Source: Massilia sp. ST3
GTDB taxonomy: Bacteria > Pseudomonadota > Gammaproteobacteria > Burkholderiales > Burkholderiaceae_D
Direction of reading: 5' to 3'
Assembly (NCBI RefSeq): GCF_018119405.1
Contig: NZ_JAGPWC010000053.1
Span: 1-35,008, forward strand
Length of the DNA stretch: 35,008 nt
In this document: positions 1-8,306 of the stretch, piece after piece
Position numbering within the stretch: the stretch's first letter is position 1
How the letters are laid out: each line of letters opens with the position of its first letter
Position numbers and translations under genes: made by a program
Notes under the pieces: generated by a model
The model's database searches: none
Seen by the model: only the letters and a program-made list of their open reading frames with translations
Told to the model about the DNA's origin: nothing

Positions 1-40
1 GGGGGGGGGGGGGGGGCGCCCCCCCCCCCCCCCCCCCCCC
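1..40. other. G-run/C-run at window edge, probable artefact
   Basis: Positions 1-16 are all G, followed by C, G, and then C from 19 to 40. A G homopolymer meeting a C homopolymer at the very end of a sequence is typical of a contig-end or read artefact (for example polyG no-signal calls joined to their complement) rather than biology. No gene uses it. Confidence 0.7.
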
Positions 41-98
41 ACGACCGCCCACGCGTTCAATCCATGCCACCCGGCCCGTGCGCGAGACCGGAGGCGCA

Positions 99-132
99 AA
101 TTCTAACCTGCAGCTTACTATGCAGTAGAATT
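99..132. promoter_or_regulatory. Imperfect inverted repeat upstream of the permease gene
   Basis: AATTCTA (99-105) plus CTGCA (108-112) is mirrored by TGCAG (121-125) plus TAGAATT (126-132). This gives 12 paired bases with a 2-nt bulge in the left arm and an 8-nt loop. It ends about 30 nt before the permease ATG. It could be an operator or an mRNA leader hairpin; the sequence alone does not say which. Confidence 0.45.
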
Positions 133-164
133 CCTGTCTTTATGGCAATCCCACAAGGCCGACC

Positions 165-1538
165 ATGCAAGAAGCCAAGCACGAACTCAAGCGCGGGCTG
201 AAGAACCGCCACATCCAGCTGATCGCCCTGGGCGGCGCCATCGGCACCGGGCTCTTCCTCGGGATCGCCCAGACCATCCAGATGGCCGGCCCCTCCGTCC
301 TGCTCGGCTACGCCATCGCCGGCGCGGTCGCCTTCCTGATCATCCGCCAGCTCGGCGAGATGATCGTCGACGAACCCGTCGCCGGTTCCTTCAGCCACTT
401 CGCCGACAAGTACTGCGGCCGCATGGCCGGCTTCGTCTCGGGCTGGAACTACTGGGTCATGTACATCCTGGTCAGCCTGGCCGAACTATCCGCCATCGGC
501 ATCTACATGCAGTACTGGTTCCCCGAGATCCCGACCTGGGTCACGGCGATCGCCTTCTTCTTCCTGGTGAACGGCCTGAACCTGATGAACGTGAAGGCCT
601 TCGGCGAGATGGAATTCTGGTTCGCGCTGATCAAGGTGGTGGCCGTGGTCGGCATGATCGTGTTCGGCATCTACCTGCTCGGCAGCGGCACGGCCGGCCC
701 CGAAGCCGGCGTGTCGAACCTGTGGCGCCACGGCGGCTTCTTCCCCAACGGCGCGGCCGGGCTGGCGATGTCGATGGCGGTCATCATGTTCTCCTTCGGC
801 GGCCTGGAGTTCATCGGCATGACCGCGGCAGAAGCCGACGACCCCAGCCGCACCATTCCGCGCGCCACCAACACCGCCCTGTACCGCATCCTGATCTTCT
901 ACATCGGCGCCCTGGCCGTGCTGCTCTCGCTCTACCCGTGGCAGAAGGTCGTGACCGGCGGCAGCCCCTTCGTGCTGATCTTCAAGGAGCTGGACAGCGG
1001 CCTGGTCGCCAACGTCCTGAATTTCGTGGTGCTGACCGCCGCGCTGTCGGTCTACAACGGCTGCGTCTACGCCAACAGCCGCATGCTCTTCGGCCTGGCC
1101 CAGCAGGGCAACGCCCCGCGCTTCCTGCTCAGGATCTCCTCACGCGGAGTACCGCTGGCGGCGCTGGGCGTATCGGCACTGGCCACCTTCGCCGCCATCG
1201 CAGTGAATTACTTCCTGCCGGGAGAGGCGCTGGGCATGATGATGCTGCTGGCCGTGGCCGCCCTGGTCATCAACTGGGCCATGATCTCGTGGAGCCACCT
1301 GCGCTTCCGCCGCAGCAAGGAGGCGCTGGGCGAGACCACCCTGTTCCGCAGCCCCTTCTATCCGCTGTCGAACTACCTGTGCCTGGCCTTCGTGGCCGCG
1401 CTGCTGGTGATCATGCTGATGAGCCCGGGCCTGAACATCGCGGTTTACCTGATCCCGGTCTGGCTGGGCGCCCTGTGCATCGGCTATCTGGTGCGCCAGC
1501 GCCGCGCGGCCGCCGCCGGCGCCGTGACGAGCGCCTGA
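165..1538 (+). CDS. Amino acid permease, AAT/AroP-like APC family
   Basis: A 457-residue inner-membrane transporter expected to import an amino acid with a proton. The N-terminus reads GLKNRHIQLIALGGAIGTGL, the signature of the amino acid transporter (AAT) branch that includes AroP, PheP and ProY. About 12 hydrophobic segments follow, and the GMTAAEADDPSRTIPRA stretch (around residues 218-234) is the conserved cytoplasmic loop of the family. Length matches the family norm (450-470). The ATG at 165 puts the signature about 10 residues from the N-terminus as usual. The substrate cannot be read from the sequence. The gene stands alone and converges with the EAL gene at 1545, with only 6 nt between the stops. 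An inverted repeat at 99-132 may regulate it. Confidence 0.9.
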   Translation: MQEAKHELKRGLKNRHIQLIALGGAIGTGLFLGIAQTIQMAGPSVLLGYAIAGAVAFLIIRQLGEMIVDEPVAGSFSHFADKYCGRMAGFVSGWNYWVMYILVSLAELSAIGIYMQYWFPEIPTWVTAIAFFFLVNGLNLMNVKAFGEMEFWFALIKVVAVVGMIVFGIYLLGSGTAGPEAGVSNLWRHGGFFPNGAAGLAMSMAVIMFSFGGLEFIGMTAAEADDPSRTIPRATNTALYRILIFYIGALAVLLSLYPWQKVVTGGSPFVLIFKELDSGLVANVLNFVVLTAALSVYNGCVYANSRMLFGLAQQGNAPRFLLRISSRGVPLAALGVSALATFAAIAVNYFLPGEALGMMMLLAVAALVINWAMISWSHLRFRRSKEALGETTLFRSPFYPLSNYLCLAFVAALLVIMLMSPGLNIAVYLIPVWLGALCIGYLVRQRRAAAAGAVTSA

Positions 1539-1544
1539 CCCCGC

Positions 1545-3137
1545 CTAGCCCGCATTGGCCGCCAGGGCCTCTTGCCGGCGCTGGCGTTCCAGTTGCTCGG
1601 CGAGCGCCGCGAAGGGCATCGGCTTTCCGAACAGCCACCCCTGCGCGTACTGCACCCCGCGCGCGCGCAGGGAATCGGCCTGGGCGTGGCTTTCGACCCC
1701 TTCGGCGATCATGCGCAGGTCCAGGTCGCGCGCGATGGCGATGATGTGCTGCACCACCTGGCTGGTGGGCGCCTCGGTGCCGATCGCCTCGATGAAGCTG
1801 CGGTCGATCTTGAGGTAGTCGAGTTCCAGCGACTCCAGGTAGGACAGGCTGGAGTAGCCGGTGCCGAAGTCGTCGATGGCCAGGGCGAAGCCGCTGCGCC
1901 GCAAGGCGCCGGTGGTGCTCCTGGCCACGTCGGGATCGAGCAGGCTGCGCTCCGTGATCTCGAGGACCAGGCTGGCCGGCGCCGCTCCCATGCCGCGCAG
2001 GGCCGCGTGCACGCCCTCCAGGAAATCGGGATCGTGGAAGTCTCCGGCCGAGACATTGATCGCGATATGGAAATCCGGATTGCCGGCCAGGTAGGCGCCC
2101 GCGTCCTCGCAGACCCGTTCCAGGACACGCCGGGTCACGCGCACGATCATGCCATGCTGCTCGGCGATGGGGATGAACAGGTCCGGCTGCACCACCTCGC
2201 CCGTCGGCCGCCGCCAGCGCAGCAGCGCTTCGGCGCCGACCCAGCGCCCGGTGCGCAGGTCGACCACCGGCTGGTATTCGAGGAACAATTCCTTGCGCCG
2301 CAGCGCTGTCCTGACCGCGGCCGGCAGCGCCATCTGGCTGCGGGCCAGGTGCAGGATCGCCAGGGTCAGGAGCACGCCGGCCGCCAGGCCGATCGGCACC
2401 AGCCGCTGGGCGACGTCGCTCGAACGGTCGCGCAGGTAGCGCAGCGGCACTGCGGCGACGGCGACGGTCAGGTAACGCTTCGAGCGCACCACCGCGACGA
2501 TGTGCGGGCCGTCCTCGAATACCGCCTCCGTCCGGCTGCCGAGACGCCCCAGCCACGCGCGATCGATGTAACCGCGCGCGGTGGTCGGCGCCGGATCCTG
2601 CGCCGAAAGCACGGCCAGCGACACGTCGCTTGCGCTCTTGGCGGTGTCGATCGGCAAGTCCTTGTGGATGATCGCGGCGAAGTGCTTGATCTCGACCACC
2701 ACGAAGCTGCGCTGGGGCGCGAAGGGGAAGCGCACATTGCGGCGGAATGCTGCCCCGGCCTTGGTGCGGTAGTCGACCGGTCCGAGCGCGAGCGCCGTCT
2801 CGTTCCCGGCGATCGACGAGCACACCAGGGTGTCGCCGCGCACATGGCCGATGGCCTGGATGTAGCTCGACCCGACGTCGATCTCGCGCATCGCGTCGAT
2901 ACTGGCGGCCGAGCACGGGTGCGCCGCATGGTCCCTGGCGAGCCGCTCGACGCCCGCCGTGATCTGGTCTCCGGTTTCGTCAGCGCGCAGCAGGACATCG
3001 CGCGCGTAGGCCATCGCCTGCGCCGATACCGTCTCGAAGGCCTGCCGCTCCGACTGACGGACGGCAAACCAGATCGGCACGCTGACCGCCGTAATCGCCA
3101 GCACCAGGGTCAGCAGCACGGCCGCCGGTTTGTTCAT
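1545..3137 (-). CDS. Membrane c-di-GMP phosphodiesterase, CSS-motif sensor plus EAL (copy 1)
   Basis: A 530-residue protein expected to hydrolyse c-di-GMP. A transmembrane helix lies at about residues 6-26. A periplasmic CSS-motif domain follows, with Cys75 (PCS) and Cys106 (VCSSIAG). A second helix is at about 246-265 and a cytoplasmic EAL domain runs from about 280 to the end. The catalytic motifs look intact: EALLRW (E303), INVS, EITE, DDFGTGYSS, LKIDRSF, AEGVES and the AQGWLFG glutamine. In the family (E. coli PdeC type) the two periplasmic cysteines form a redox-controlled disulfide that restrains activity; that is family knowledge, not shown here. The ATG at 3137 has a GGGAGA ribosome site just upstream. 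It is a tandem paralogue of the gene at 3244-4824 and has its own promoter of the same design. Confidence 0.92.
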   Translation of the reverse strand: MNKPAAVLLTLVLAITAVSVPIWFAVRQSERQAFETVSAQAMAYARDVLLRADETGDQITAGVERLARDHAAHPCSAASIDAMREIDVGSSYIQAIGHVRGDTLVCSSIAGNETALALGPVDYRTKAGAAFRRNVRFPFAPQRSFVVVEIKHFAAIIHKDLPIDTAKSASDVSLAVLSAQDPAPTTARGYIDRAWLGRLGSRTEAVFEDGPHIVAVVRSKRYLTVAVAAVPLRYLRDRSSDVAQRLVPIGLAAGVLLTLAILHLARSQMALPAAVRTALRRKELFLEYQPVVDLRTGRWVGAEALLRWRRPTGEVVQPDLFIPIAEQHGMIVRVTRRVLERVCEDAGAYLAGNPDFHIAINVSAGDFHDPDFLEGVHAALRGMGAAPASLVLEITERSLLDPDVARSTTGALRRSGFALAIDDFGTGYSSLSYLESLELDYLKIDRSFIEAIGTEAPTSQVVQHIIAIARDLDLRMIAEGVESHAQADSLRARGVQYAQGWLFGKPMPFAALAEQLERQRRQEALAANAG

Positions 3138-3181
3138 GGAGCATCTCCCGATCCCCCTGTCAATGGGGGACAGGTGGCGCC

Positions 3182-3210
3182 ATACTATCGCCAGTGCACT
3201 CCTTAGGCAA
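3182..3210 (-). promoter_or_regulatory. Sigma-70-like promoter of CSS-EAL copy 1
   Basis: Read on the minus strand this is TTGCCT (3210-3205), a 17-nt spacer, then TAGTAT (3187-3182), about 45 nt before the ATG. The paralogous gene has the same layout (TTGCGG, 17 nt, TAGTAT), and a 12-base block around the -10 (+ strand CCATACTATCGC) is identical in both. That conservation between diverged intergenic regions supports a real promoter. Confidence 0.6.
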
Positions 3211-3243
3211 ACGTGTGGCGGACGCGGCGGCGGCGGGCGCGCC

Positions 3244-4824
3244 TCATGCCCCGGCCGCCGCCGGCGCGGGCATGTCCATTCGCTCGAAATGGGCTTTCAC
3301 GTCGGCAAACGGCATGGGCTTGCCGAACAGCCAGCCCTGGGCGTACTGCACCCCGCGCAAGCGCAGGAAATCGGCCTGGGCCTGGCTTTCGACACCCTCG
3401 GCGATCATGCACAGCTTGAGGTCGCGCGCCATGGCGATGATGTGCTGGACCACCTGGCTGATCGGCGCGCCGGTGCCGATCGCCTCGATGAAGCTGCGGT
3501 CGATTTTCAGGTAATCGAGGGCCAGCGATTCCAGGTAGGACAGGCTCGAATAGCCGGTGCCGAAGTCATCGATGGCCACCGCGAAGCCGCTGGTGCGCAG
3601 CGAGCCCGAGGTGGTCCTGGCGACCTCCGGGTCGAGCAGGCCGCGCTCGGTGACCTCGAGGATGAGGTTTCCAGGCGCGGCGCGCATGCGCCGCAGCGCG
3701 GCCTTCAGGTTGTCGTGGAAGCCGGGGTCGTGGAAATCGGCCGGCGACACGTTGATGCCGACATGGAAATCAGGGTGATGCGCCAGGAAATCGCCGACAT
3801 CGCGCTCCACCAGTTCGAGCACGGCCTGGGTCAGGCGCACGATCAGGCCGTTTTCCTCGGCGATGGGGATGAACAGCTCGGGCTGCACCAGCTCGCCGGT
3901 GGAACGGCGCCAGCGGACCAGGGCTTCCACGCCGATCCATTGGCCGGTGCGCAGATCGACCACCGGCTGGTACTCGAGGAACAGCTCGCCGCGCCGCAGT
4001 GCCGCCTTGACCGCCGCCGGCAGCGCCATCTGCTGGCGCGCCAGGTAGAAGATCGCCCAGGCCAGCAGTATCCCCGCGACCAGGCCCAGCGGCACCAGGA
4101 ACAGCGCCACGTCCTGCGAGCGGTCGCGCACGTAGCGCAGCGGTACCGCCGCCAGGGCGACGCTGCGAAACTGTGCGGAGCGCACCAGCGCCACCACGTA
4201 GCCGCCGTCGGTGAACACGACCTCGCTGGCATTCCCGAGGCGGCTGATCCAGCGCGGGTCGACATGGCCGCGCTGGCTGGCCGGCGCCGGGCTCTCCAAA
4301 GAAAGCACGGCGAGCGACACGTCCGGCTCGCTGTTGGCCGTGTCGATCGGCAAATCCTTGTGGATAATCGCCGCGTAATGGTCGATCTCGACCACCATGA
4401 AGGACTGGTCCGGCGCGAACGGAAAGCCGACGTTGCCGCGGAAACGCATCCCGGGTCCGGCCAGGTAGTCGACTTTGCCGAGCGGATGGGTGCCGCCGAT
4501 GGACGAACAGGCCAGGGTGTCGCCGGCTACATAGCCGACCGCCTGGATATAGCTGGAACTGAGGTCGATCTGCCGCATCAGGTCGATGCTGGCGGGCGAG
4601 CATGGCGCCTCGCCGCGCTCGGCGCGCAGGCGGCCAAGGCCGGACATGATCTGCCGGCCCGTGTCGTCGGCGCGGAAGAGGACGTCGCTGGCGTAGCCGA
4701 GCGCCTTGTCGGAGGCGGTCTCGATACCCTGCCGCTGCGACTGGGCAATGGCGAACCAGATCGGCACACCGATGGCTGTGCACGCGATCAGCAGGGTCAA
4801 CAGCACGACGACCGGCTTCTTCAT
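3244..4824 (-). CDS. Membrane c-di-GMP phosphodiesterase, CSS-motif sensor plus EAL (copy 2)
   Basis: A 526-residue paralogue of the gene at 1545-3137, co-linear along its whole length. It has an N-terminal helix (about 6-26), periplasmic cysteines at the same positions (Cys75 in APCSP, Cys106 in ACSSIGG), a second helix near 245-265, and an EAL domain with VEALVRW, INVSPADF, EVTERG, DDFGTGYSS, LKIDRSF, AEGVES and AQGWLFG. All expected catalytic residues seem present, so it should be an active phosphodiesterase. The periplasmic domain differs more from copy 1 than the EAL domain does, which fits duplication followed by sensor divergence. The ATG at 4824 follows a GGAGGT-like ribosome site. 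About 105 nt separate it from copy 1, which carries its own promoter, so the two may be expressed independently. Confidence 0.92.
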   Translation of the reverse strand: MKKPVVVLLTLLIACTAIGVPIWFAIAQSQRQGIETASDKALGYASDVLFRADDTGRQIMSGLGRLRAERGEAPCSPASIDLMRQIDLSSSYIQAVGYVAGDTLACSSIGGTHPLGKVDYLAGPGMRFRGNVGFPFAPDQSFMVVEIDHYAAIIHKDLPIDTANSEPDVSLAVLSLESPAPASQRGHVDPRWISRLGNASEVVFTDGGYVVALVRSAQFRSVALAAVPLRYVRDRSQDVALFLVPLGLVAGILLAWAIFYLARQQMALPAAVKAALRRGELFLEYQPVVDLRTGQWIGVEALVRWRRSTGELVQPELFIPIAEENGLIVRLTQAVLELVERDVGDFLAHHPDFHVGINVSPADFHDPGFHDNLKAALRRMRAAPGNLILEVTERGLLDPEVARTTSGSLRTSGFAVAIDDFGTGYSSLSYLESLALDYLKIDRSFIEAIGTGAPISQVVQHIIAMARDLKLCMIAEGVESQAQADFLRLRGVQYAQGWLFGKPMPFADVKAHFERMDMPAPAAAGA

Positions 4825-4868
4825 GGGGACCTCCGACCCGCCCGGGCCAGGCGCGGACGTCTGCCACC

Positions 4869-4897
4869 ATACTATCGCTGCTTCCTCCGGTCCGCAA
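4869..4897 (-). promoter_or_regulatory. Sigma-70-like promoter of CSS-EAL copy 2
   Basis: On the minus strand this is TTGCGG (4897-4892), a 17-nt spacer, and TAGTAT (4874-4869), about 45 nt before the ATG at 4824. It matches the promoter of the neighbouring paralogue in spacing, in the -10, and in the 12-base block CCATACTATCGC (+ strand, 4867-4878). Confidence 0.6.
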
Positions 4898-4943
4898 TCG
4901 CGCCGTGCGCCCTTATCGGGCGAGCCAGGTTACTACGGCACGC

Positions 4944-5843
4944 TCAGCGGTTGGTCAGGGTCACGCCGGCCGCCACCAGCACGCCGCCGGCCACCATCGA
5001 GGCCAGCACCTGCTCGCCTAGCAGCAAAGCCGCCAACGATACGCCGAACACCGGCACCAGGTTGTTGAACACGGCGGTGCGCGAGGCGCCGATGGCCTTC
5101 ACGCCCTCGTAGTACCAGACGAAGCCGAGCACGGTGCCGAAGGCGCCCAGGTACAGGAGACTGGCCCAGACCTGCCAGCCGATGCCGCTCCAGTCCTGGC
5201 TGGCCAGGCCGGGCGCGGCGCCCAGGACCAGGAACAGCAGGCCCCACAGGGCGGCGTAGGTGGTGGCCGCGATCGGGCTCAGGCCCTTGAGCGCGGCGCG
5301 GCCGATCAGGGTATAGGCGGCCCAGCTGCTGATGGCGCACAGCATCATGAGTTCGCCGCTGCCCAGCGAGGAGCGGATGTCGTGCAGGGCCGCGAACGGG
5401 TCGCCACGCGTGATCACAATGGCGGCGCCGATGAAAGCGACCGCGATCCCGAGCCACTTGGCCGCGTGCAGGCGCTCGCGCAGCAGCGCGGCCGCCGCCA
5501 GCGCGGTGACGATGGGGTTGAGCGCGATGAACAGCGCCGCTCTCCCGGCCGGCATGGTGCCCAGGGCGCCGAAGAAGCACAGGTTGTACAGGAAGATACC
5601 GGTCAGCCCCAGCGCGGCGGTGGCGCCGACCTGCTTCATCGACAGTTTCGGCAGGCCGCCTTCCATCTTCCAGGCCACCAGCAGCAGCAAGGCGGCGGCG
5701 ACGGCGAAGCGCAGGGTGGCGGCCGTCATCACGGGCAGCGCGTGGGCGGCGATGCGGCCGGCGATGAAGGTGCCGCCCCAGAACAGGGTGACGAGGACGA
5801 GCTTGAGATAGACGATATGGGAATGCGGGGCCTGGCTTTTCAT
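4944..5843 (-). CDS. EamA/DMT-family transporter
   Basis: A 299-residue inner-membrane protein of the drug/metabolite transporter superfamily with about ten hydrophobic helices arranged as two EamA repeats. The first holds LFWGGTFIAGR near the N-terminus and the FIALNPIVTALAAA loop. The second holds SSWAAYTLIGRAAL and the FNNLVPVFGVSLAALLLGE segment. Members usually export amino acids or other metabolites; the substrate is unknown here. I chose the start at 5843 (MKSQAPHSH) because the first helix then sits at the usual distance from the N-terminus. An in-frame ATG at 5879 would add 12 residues. It is divergent from the LysR gene at 5920, a common arrangement in which the LysR protein controls the exporter. 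Confidence 0.85.
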   Translation of the reverse strand: MKSQAPHSHIVYLKLVLVTLFWGGTFIAGRIAAHALPVMTAATLRFAVAAALLLLVAWKMEGGLPKLSMKQVGATAALGLTGIFLYNLCFFGALGTMPAGRAALFIALNPIVTALAAAALLRERLHAAKWLGIAVAFIGAAIVITRGDPFAALHDIRSSLGSGELMMLCAISSWAAYTLIGRAALKGLSPIAATTYAALWGLLFLVLGAAPGLASQDWSGIGWQVWASLLYLGAFGTVLGFVWYYEGVKAIGASRTAVFNNLVPVFGVSLAALLLGEQVLASMVAGGVLVAAGVTLTNR

Positions 5844-5919
5844 GATGGGCTTGCTTTCTAGCTGCGGGAAGCCATACATTAATGCTTATCCCGATTCATG
5901 CGCAAATGAGGAAATACTC

Positions 5920-6888
5920 ATGACTTTCACCCAGCTGGAGATTTTCGTGATGGTGGCCGAGATGCGCGGCTTCACCCTGGCCGCACTGCGGCTCGGCATC
6001 AGCCAGTCCGCCGTCTCGCACGCGATCCGCGCCCTGGAGACAGAGCTCAGCGTGCAGCTGGTCGAGCGCCAGCAGTCCGCCGTCGAGGTGACGGAGCTGG
6101 GCCGGCGGTTGCTGGTGCGCGCCCGCGAGATCCTCGGCCTGGCCGAGGCCATGCGCCAGGATGCGGCGGTGGCACGCGGACTGAACCAGGGCCTGATCCG
6201 CATCGGCTCCTTCGGCCCCACCTCCTCGCTCAAGCTGCTGCCCGCCATCCTGCGCGCCTACCGCGCGCGCTATCCCGGCATCGAGGTCCAGATCGACGAG
6301 GGGCCGGACGCCGCCGTCATCCAGTGGGTGGCCGACCGCCGTGTCGACGTCGGCTTCGCCGTGCTGCCGGACGAGCGCTTCGACACCGTGCCCCTGGTCG
6401 AGGACCAGCTGGTCGCCCTGCTGCAGCGCGACCATCCGCTGGCCGGCAAGCGTTCGGTCGGCCTGCACGAACTGGTGGACCAGCCCTTCATCATGCCCGA
6501 GCAGGGCTGCTCGGCCCTGGTCGAGCCGCTGTTCGCGCAGGCGGGCCTGGCGCCCCAGGTGCGCTACCGGATGTCGCAGATGGTGACGGTGCTGGGGCTG
6601 GTCGATACCGGCGACGGCATCACCGTGATGCCGGAACTGGCCCTGCCCGACGCGATGCACGCGACCCATCCGCGCATCGTCGCGCGGCCGCTGCGGCCGA
6701 TGGTCAAACGGCGCGTGGGGCTGGTGTTCCGCAGCCTGGCGCAGGCATCGCCGGCGGTGAAGGCGTTTGCGGAAATTGCGCAGGTGGCGGCCAAAGGCGT
6801 CGGCGACCGTAGGGTGGACGGCTCCGCCGTCCACGCGGTAATACGTAGCGGCTCCGATCTCGCGCACGGGCTGGCGGCCGTGGACTGA
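5920..6888 (+). CDS. LysR-family transcriptional regulator with REP-derived C-terminal tail
   Basis: A 322-residue regulator. The N-terminal winged helix-turn-helix is clear (MTFTQLEIFVMVAEMRGFTLAALRLGISQ onwards, then QSAVSHAIRALE), followed by an effector-binding domain beginning near GLIRIGSFGPTSSLKLLP. The ATG at 5920 has a strong upstream site (GAGGAAA, 5908-5914) and gives the usual N-terminus; an upstream ATG at 5842 would add 26 unlikely residues. A dyad TCATGCGCAAATGA (5896-5909), of the T-N11-A size LysR proteins bind, overlaps the ribosome site and could serve autoregulation. The likely target is the divergent EamA exporter. The last 25-30 residues, after about QVAAKG, are encoded by a REP-like element (6809-6837) and look like an acquired tail, not family sequence. 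Confidence 0.88.
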   Translation: MTFTQLEIFVMVAEMRGFTLAALRLGISQSAVSHAIRALETELSVQLVERQQSAVEVTELGRRLLVRAREILGLAEAMRQDAAVARGLNQGLIRIGSFGPTSSLKLLPAILRAYRARYPGIEVQIDEGPDAAVIQWVADRRVDVGFAVLPDERFDTVPLVEDQLVALLQRDHPLAGKRSVGLHELVDQPFIMPEQGCSALVEPLFAQAGLAPQVRYRMSQMVTVLGLVDTGDGITVMPELALPDAMHATHPRIVARPLRPMVKRRVGLVFRSLAQASPAVKAFAEIAQVAAKGVGDRRVDGSAVHAVIRSGSDLAHGLAAVD

Positions 6889-6918
6889 ACGCGTGGACGG
6901 GAAACCCGTCCACCCTAC
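6809..6918. repeat. Pair of inverted REP-like palindromes
   Basis: Two 29-nt elements, 6809-6837 and 6890-6918, are reverse complements of each other except for the loop. Each is itself a hairpin, GTGGACGG-loop-CCGTCCAC, bounded by GTAGG on one side and GCG on the other. This head-to-head pairing is the layout of bacterial REP/BIME elements. The left copy lies inside the LysR reading frame and its stop (6886-6888) is just before the right copy. The pair may also act as a transcription or mRNA-decay barrier for lysR. Confidence 0.8.
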
Positions 6919-6967
6919 CTGCGCCGCTGCAAATCAGCGTTCTACGGCTTGTGCTAGCTCCAATACG

Positions 6968-6984
6968 ATGCTGCGCAGCAGCAT
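6968..6984. other. Small perfect hairpin upstream of bkdA1
   Basis: ATGCTGC-GCA-GCAGCAT is a 7-bp stem with a 3-nt loop, about 90 nt before the bkdA1 start. It is followed by GAAAATATTT and lacks a T run, so it is a poor terminator candidate. It could be an operator for the bkd operon. In the rest of the 6919-7073 gap I see no certain promoter. Confidence 0.3.
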
Positions 6985-7073
6985 GAAAATATTTGCCTGC
7001 CCCTGCCGCGCGGGAGCTTGACCGCTTTATCATGCTCTTTCCACACATCACCTTACCAAGGGGTTAAGTGTTT

Positions 7074-8306
7074 ATGAGCCAGAGCAATCCTCTGTCGCTG
7101 CACGTTCCGGAGCCCACCGGCCGCCCGGGCTGCAAGACCGATTTTTCGTATCTCCAGGTGAGTCCCGCCGGTTCCGTCCGGCGTCCTCCCGTCGACGTGG
7201 CGCCGCTCGACACGAGCGACATCGCCTCCTCCCTGATCCGCGTGCTCGACGAGAACGGCGACGCCGTCGGCCCCTGGGCCGAGCCGCCCGACCGCGAGCT
7301 GCTGCGCTTCGGCCTGCGCACCATGATGAAGACCCGCATCTTCGATGCGCGCATGGTCATCGCCCAGCGCCAGAAGAAGATGTCCTTCTACATGACCTCG
7401 CTGGGCGAGGAAGCGATCGGCACCGCCCACGCGCTGGCGCTCCAGGACGGCGACATGAACTTCCCGACCTACCGCCAGCAAAGCCTCCTGATGGCGCGCG
7501 AAGTACCGCTGGTGGAAATGATCTGCCAGTTGCTGTCCAACGAAAAGGACCCGATCAAGGGCCGCCAGCTGCCGGTCATGTACTCGGTGCGGCGCGCCGG
7601 CTTCTTCACCATTTCCGGCAACCTCGCCACCCAGTACCCGCAAGCCGTGGGCTGGGCCATGGCCTCGGCGATCAAGGGCGATTCAAAAATTGCCTCGGCC
7701 TGGATCGGCGACGGCGCCACCGCCGAATCCGACTTCTCGACCGCCCTCACCTTCGCCCACGTCTACCGCGCGCCGGTGATCCTCAACGTGGTCAACAACC
7801 AGTGGGCGATCTCGACCTTCCAGGCCATCGCCGGCGGCGAGGCGGTCACCTTCGCCACCCGCGGCATCGGCAGCGGCATCGCCTCGCTGCGCGTGGACGG
7901 CAACGACTTCCTGGCCGTGCTGGCCGTGTCGCGCTGGGCCGCCGAACGGGCGCGCGGCAACCTGGGACCGGCCCTGATCGAATGGGTCACCTACCGCGCC
8001 GGCCCGCACTCCACCTCCGACGATCCCAACCGCTACCGCCCCGCCGACGACTGGAGCCGCTTCCCGCTGGGAGACCCGATCGGCCGCCTGCGCCAGTACC
8101 TGACCAGGCTGGGATGGTGGTCGGACGCCGAGCACGAGGCCGTGCAGGCGGAACTGGAAGCCGAAATCGTCGCCGCCCAGAAAGAGGCCGAACAGTACGG
8201 CACCCTCGGCGACGGCCGCTCGTGGAGCGCCGCGACCATGTTCGAGGACGTGTACAAGGACATGCCGGAGCACCTGCGCCGGCAGCGCCAGGAACTAGGG
8301 GTATGA
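7074..8306 (+). CDS. bkdA1: 2-oxoisovalerate dehydrogenase E1 subunit alpha
   Basis: The 410-residue alpha subunit of the thiamine-diphosphate E1 component. It decarboxylates the 2-oxo acids from valine, leucine and isoleucine and passes the acyl group to lipoyl-E2. The ThDP-binding motif is visible as GDGATAESDF followed about 30 residues later by NNQWAIST. The substrate-channel region MSFYMTSLGEEAIGTAHALAL and the phosphorylation-loop-like segment YRAGPHSTSDDPNRYRP are typical. Length matches Pseudomonas BkdA1. I chose the ATG at 7074 because AAGGGG lies about 10 nt upstream; an in-frame GTG at 7068 is the alternative. It is the first gene of a four-gene operon. Its stop overlaps the next start (ATGA). 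No Lrp-type BkdR gene is adjacent. Confidence 0.93.
   Translation: MSQSNPLSLHVPEPTGRPGCKTDFSYLQVSPAGSVRRPPVDVAPLDTSDIASSLIRVLDENGDAVGPWAEPPDRELLRFGLRTMMKTRIFDARMVIAQRQKKMSFYMTSLGEEAIGTAHALALQDGDMNFPTYRQQSLLMAREVPLVEMICQLLSNEKDPIKGRQLPVMYSVRRAGFFTISGNLATQYPQAVGWAMASAIKGDSKIASAWIGDGATAESDFSTALTFAHVYRAPVILNVVNNQWAISTFQAIAGGEAVTFATRGIGSGIASLRVDGNDFLAVLAVSRWAAERARGNLGPALIEWVTYRAGPHSTSDDPNRYRPADDWSRFPLGDPIGRLRQYLTRLGWWSDAEHEAVQAELEAEIVAAQKEAEQYGTLGDGRSWSAATMFEDVYKDMPEHLRRQRQELGV

Noticed and set aside
3130..5112. 660-codon frame antisense to the second EAL gene, and a similar one at 1572-3206
   Set aside because: The two antisense frames resemble each other only because the sense genes are paralogues. 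No start signals or domains are seen.
6968..6984. Rho-independent terminator of lysR
   Set aside because: The stem is perfect but no T tract follows, and it lies close to the next operon, so an operator or incidental hairpin is as likely.
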